Of a stretch of 64,000 bases of DNA, positions 63,735 to 64,000 are shown one piece after another. The DNA comes from Rhodococcus oryzae (lineage in GTDB: Bacteria > Actinomycetota > Actinomycetes > Mycobacteriales > Mycobacteriaceae). The position numbers and the translations under genes are program-made. The stretch covers positions 248,001-312,000 of the forward strand of contig NZ_SUMD01000001.1 in assembly GCF_005049235.1 (NCBI RefSeq). The letters run 5' to 3'. Within the stretch, counting starts at the first letter, position 1. The number at the start of each line of letters is the position of its first letter. The notes beneath the pieces were generated by a model, which saw only the letters and a program-made list of their open reading frames with translations, did not search any database and had not been told where the DNA came from.

Positions 63735-64000
63735 GACGACGCCGCCGTGGTCAGCAGGTTCGCCGCGCGATAGCGGCCGCTCGCCGGTCGGGTGTCGAGG
63801 AGCCGCAACAGCGCGGGCACCACCGTCTCGGGTTCGGGCCGGTCGGAGATGTCCTCGCCCGGGAATGCCGCCTGGTGCATCGCGGTGCGCATGTCACCCG
63901 GGTCGAACGCGTACACCGAGAGCCGCGGATGCTCCACCGCGAGCACCGCCGTCGCGTGATCGAGGGCGGCCTTCGCCGCACCGTATCCGCCCCACCCCGC
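63731..64000 (-). CDS. Short-chain dehydrogenase, C-terminal end (partial)
   Basis: The frame enters from the right edge. GWGGYGAAKAALDHATAVLA contains the catalytic Tyr-x3-Lys, and VYAFDPGDMRTAMHQAAFPGED is the usual following block of SDR proteins, which often reads PGD/PGxV. Only the last ~89 codons are in the window. It is translationally coupled to the QueA-like gene, suggesting a shared function. Confidence 0.85.
   Translation of the reverse strand, partial: AGWGGYGAAKAALDHATAVLAVEHPRLSVYAFDPGDMRTAMHQAAFPGEDISDRPEPETVVPALLRLLDTRPASGRYRAANLLTTAASS

Overview
The window is high-GC actinobacterial DNA from the order Mycobacteriales, most likely Rhodococcus, Nocardia or a close relative. 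The evidence is gene order and gene character. ppk, mutT1, hupB, leuD-leuC, an IclR regulator, gltX with tRNA-Glu and tRNA-Gln, leuB, serA, ilvC-ilvN-ilvB, a PH-domain gene, a DoxX gene and lppZ-like lipoprotein, gatB, pfkA, gatA-gatC and an ACT gene follow the order known from Mycobacterium tuberculosis. HupB has the long Lys/Ala tail of this order, and one operator in the window matches the KstR type of steroid-degrading actinomycetes.

Layout. 1-31.8 kb is a conserved core centred on branched-chain amino acid synthesis (leuCD, leuB, ilvBNC, ilvD), plus serine synthesis (serA), tRNA charging (gltX, gatB), anion and amino acid transport and two MFS exporters. ilvB is preceded by a short branched-chain-rich leader peptide and an attenuator. 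31.8-37.0 kb holds pfkA, a NarL-type two-component system, a secreted phospholipase A2 and a membrane alpha/beta hydrolase. About 37.0-56.5 kb is an accessory island between pfkA and gatA. 56.5-64 kb returns to core-like DNA: TetR/SDR pair, SQR-like flavoprotein, gatA-gatC, ACT protein, acetyltransferase, QueA-like protein and the end of an SDR.

The island is a patchwork of nested, partly decayed elements. From left to right it has an intact antitoxin with a broken zeta toxin; an AT-richer two-gene cassette with a collagen-like Gly-repeat protein; a GIY-YIG nuclease; an SRAP/HMCES gene with a stop at codon 3; and a serine resolvase gene split by a 6,235-bp Tn554-like element whose ends can be placed to the base (44109-50343). 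That element carries two tyrosine recombinases, its own resolvase, a PH-like protein and an acyl-CoA thioesterase-like gene under a KstR-like box. Further right are a DUF2188-like membrane protein, a tyrosinase with six ricin-like repeats, a broken secreted protein, a serine recombinase lacking its catalytic serine, and an orphan DnaB N-terminal domain.

Many genes here show an actinobacterial leaderless pattern: a TANNNT box ending 6-8 bases before the start codon with no Shine-Dalgarno sequence. I used this to choose several starts. All homology statements rest on motif recognition, not on database searches.
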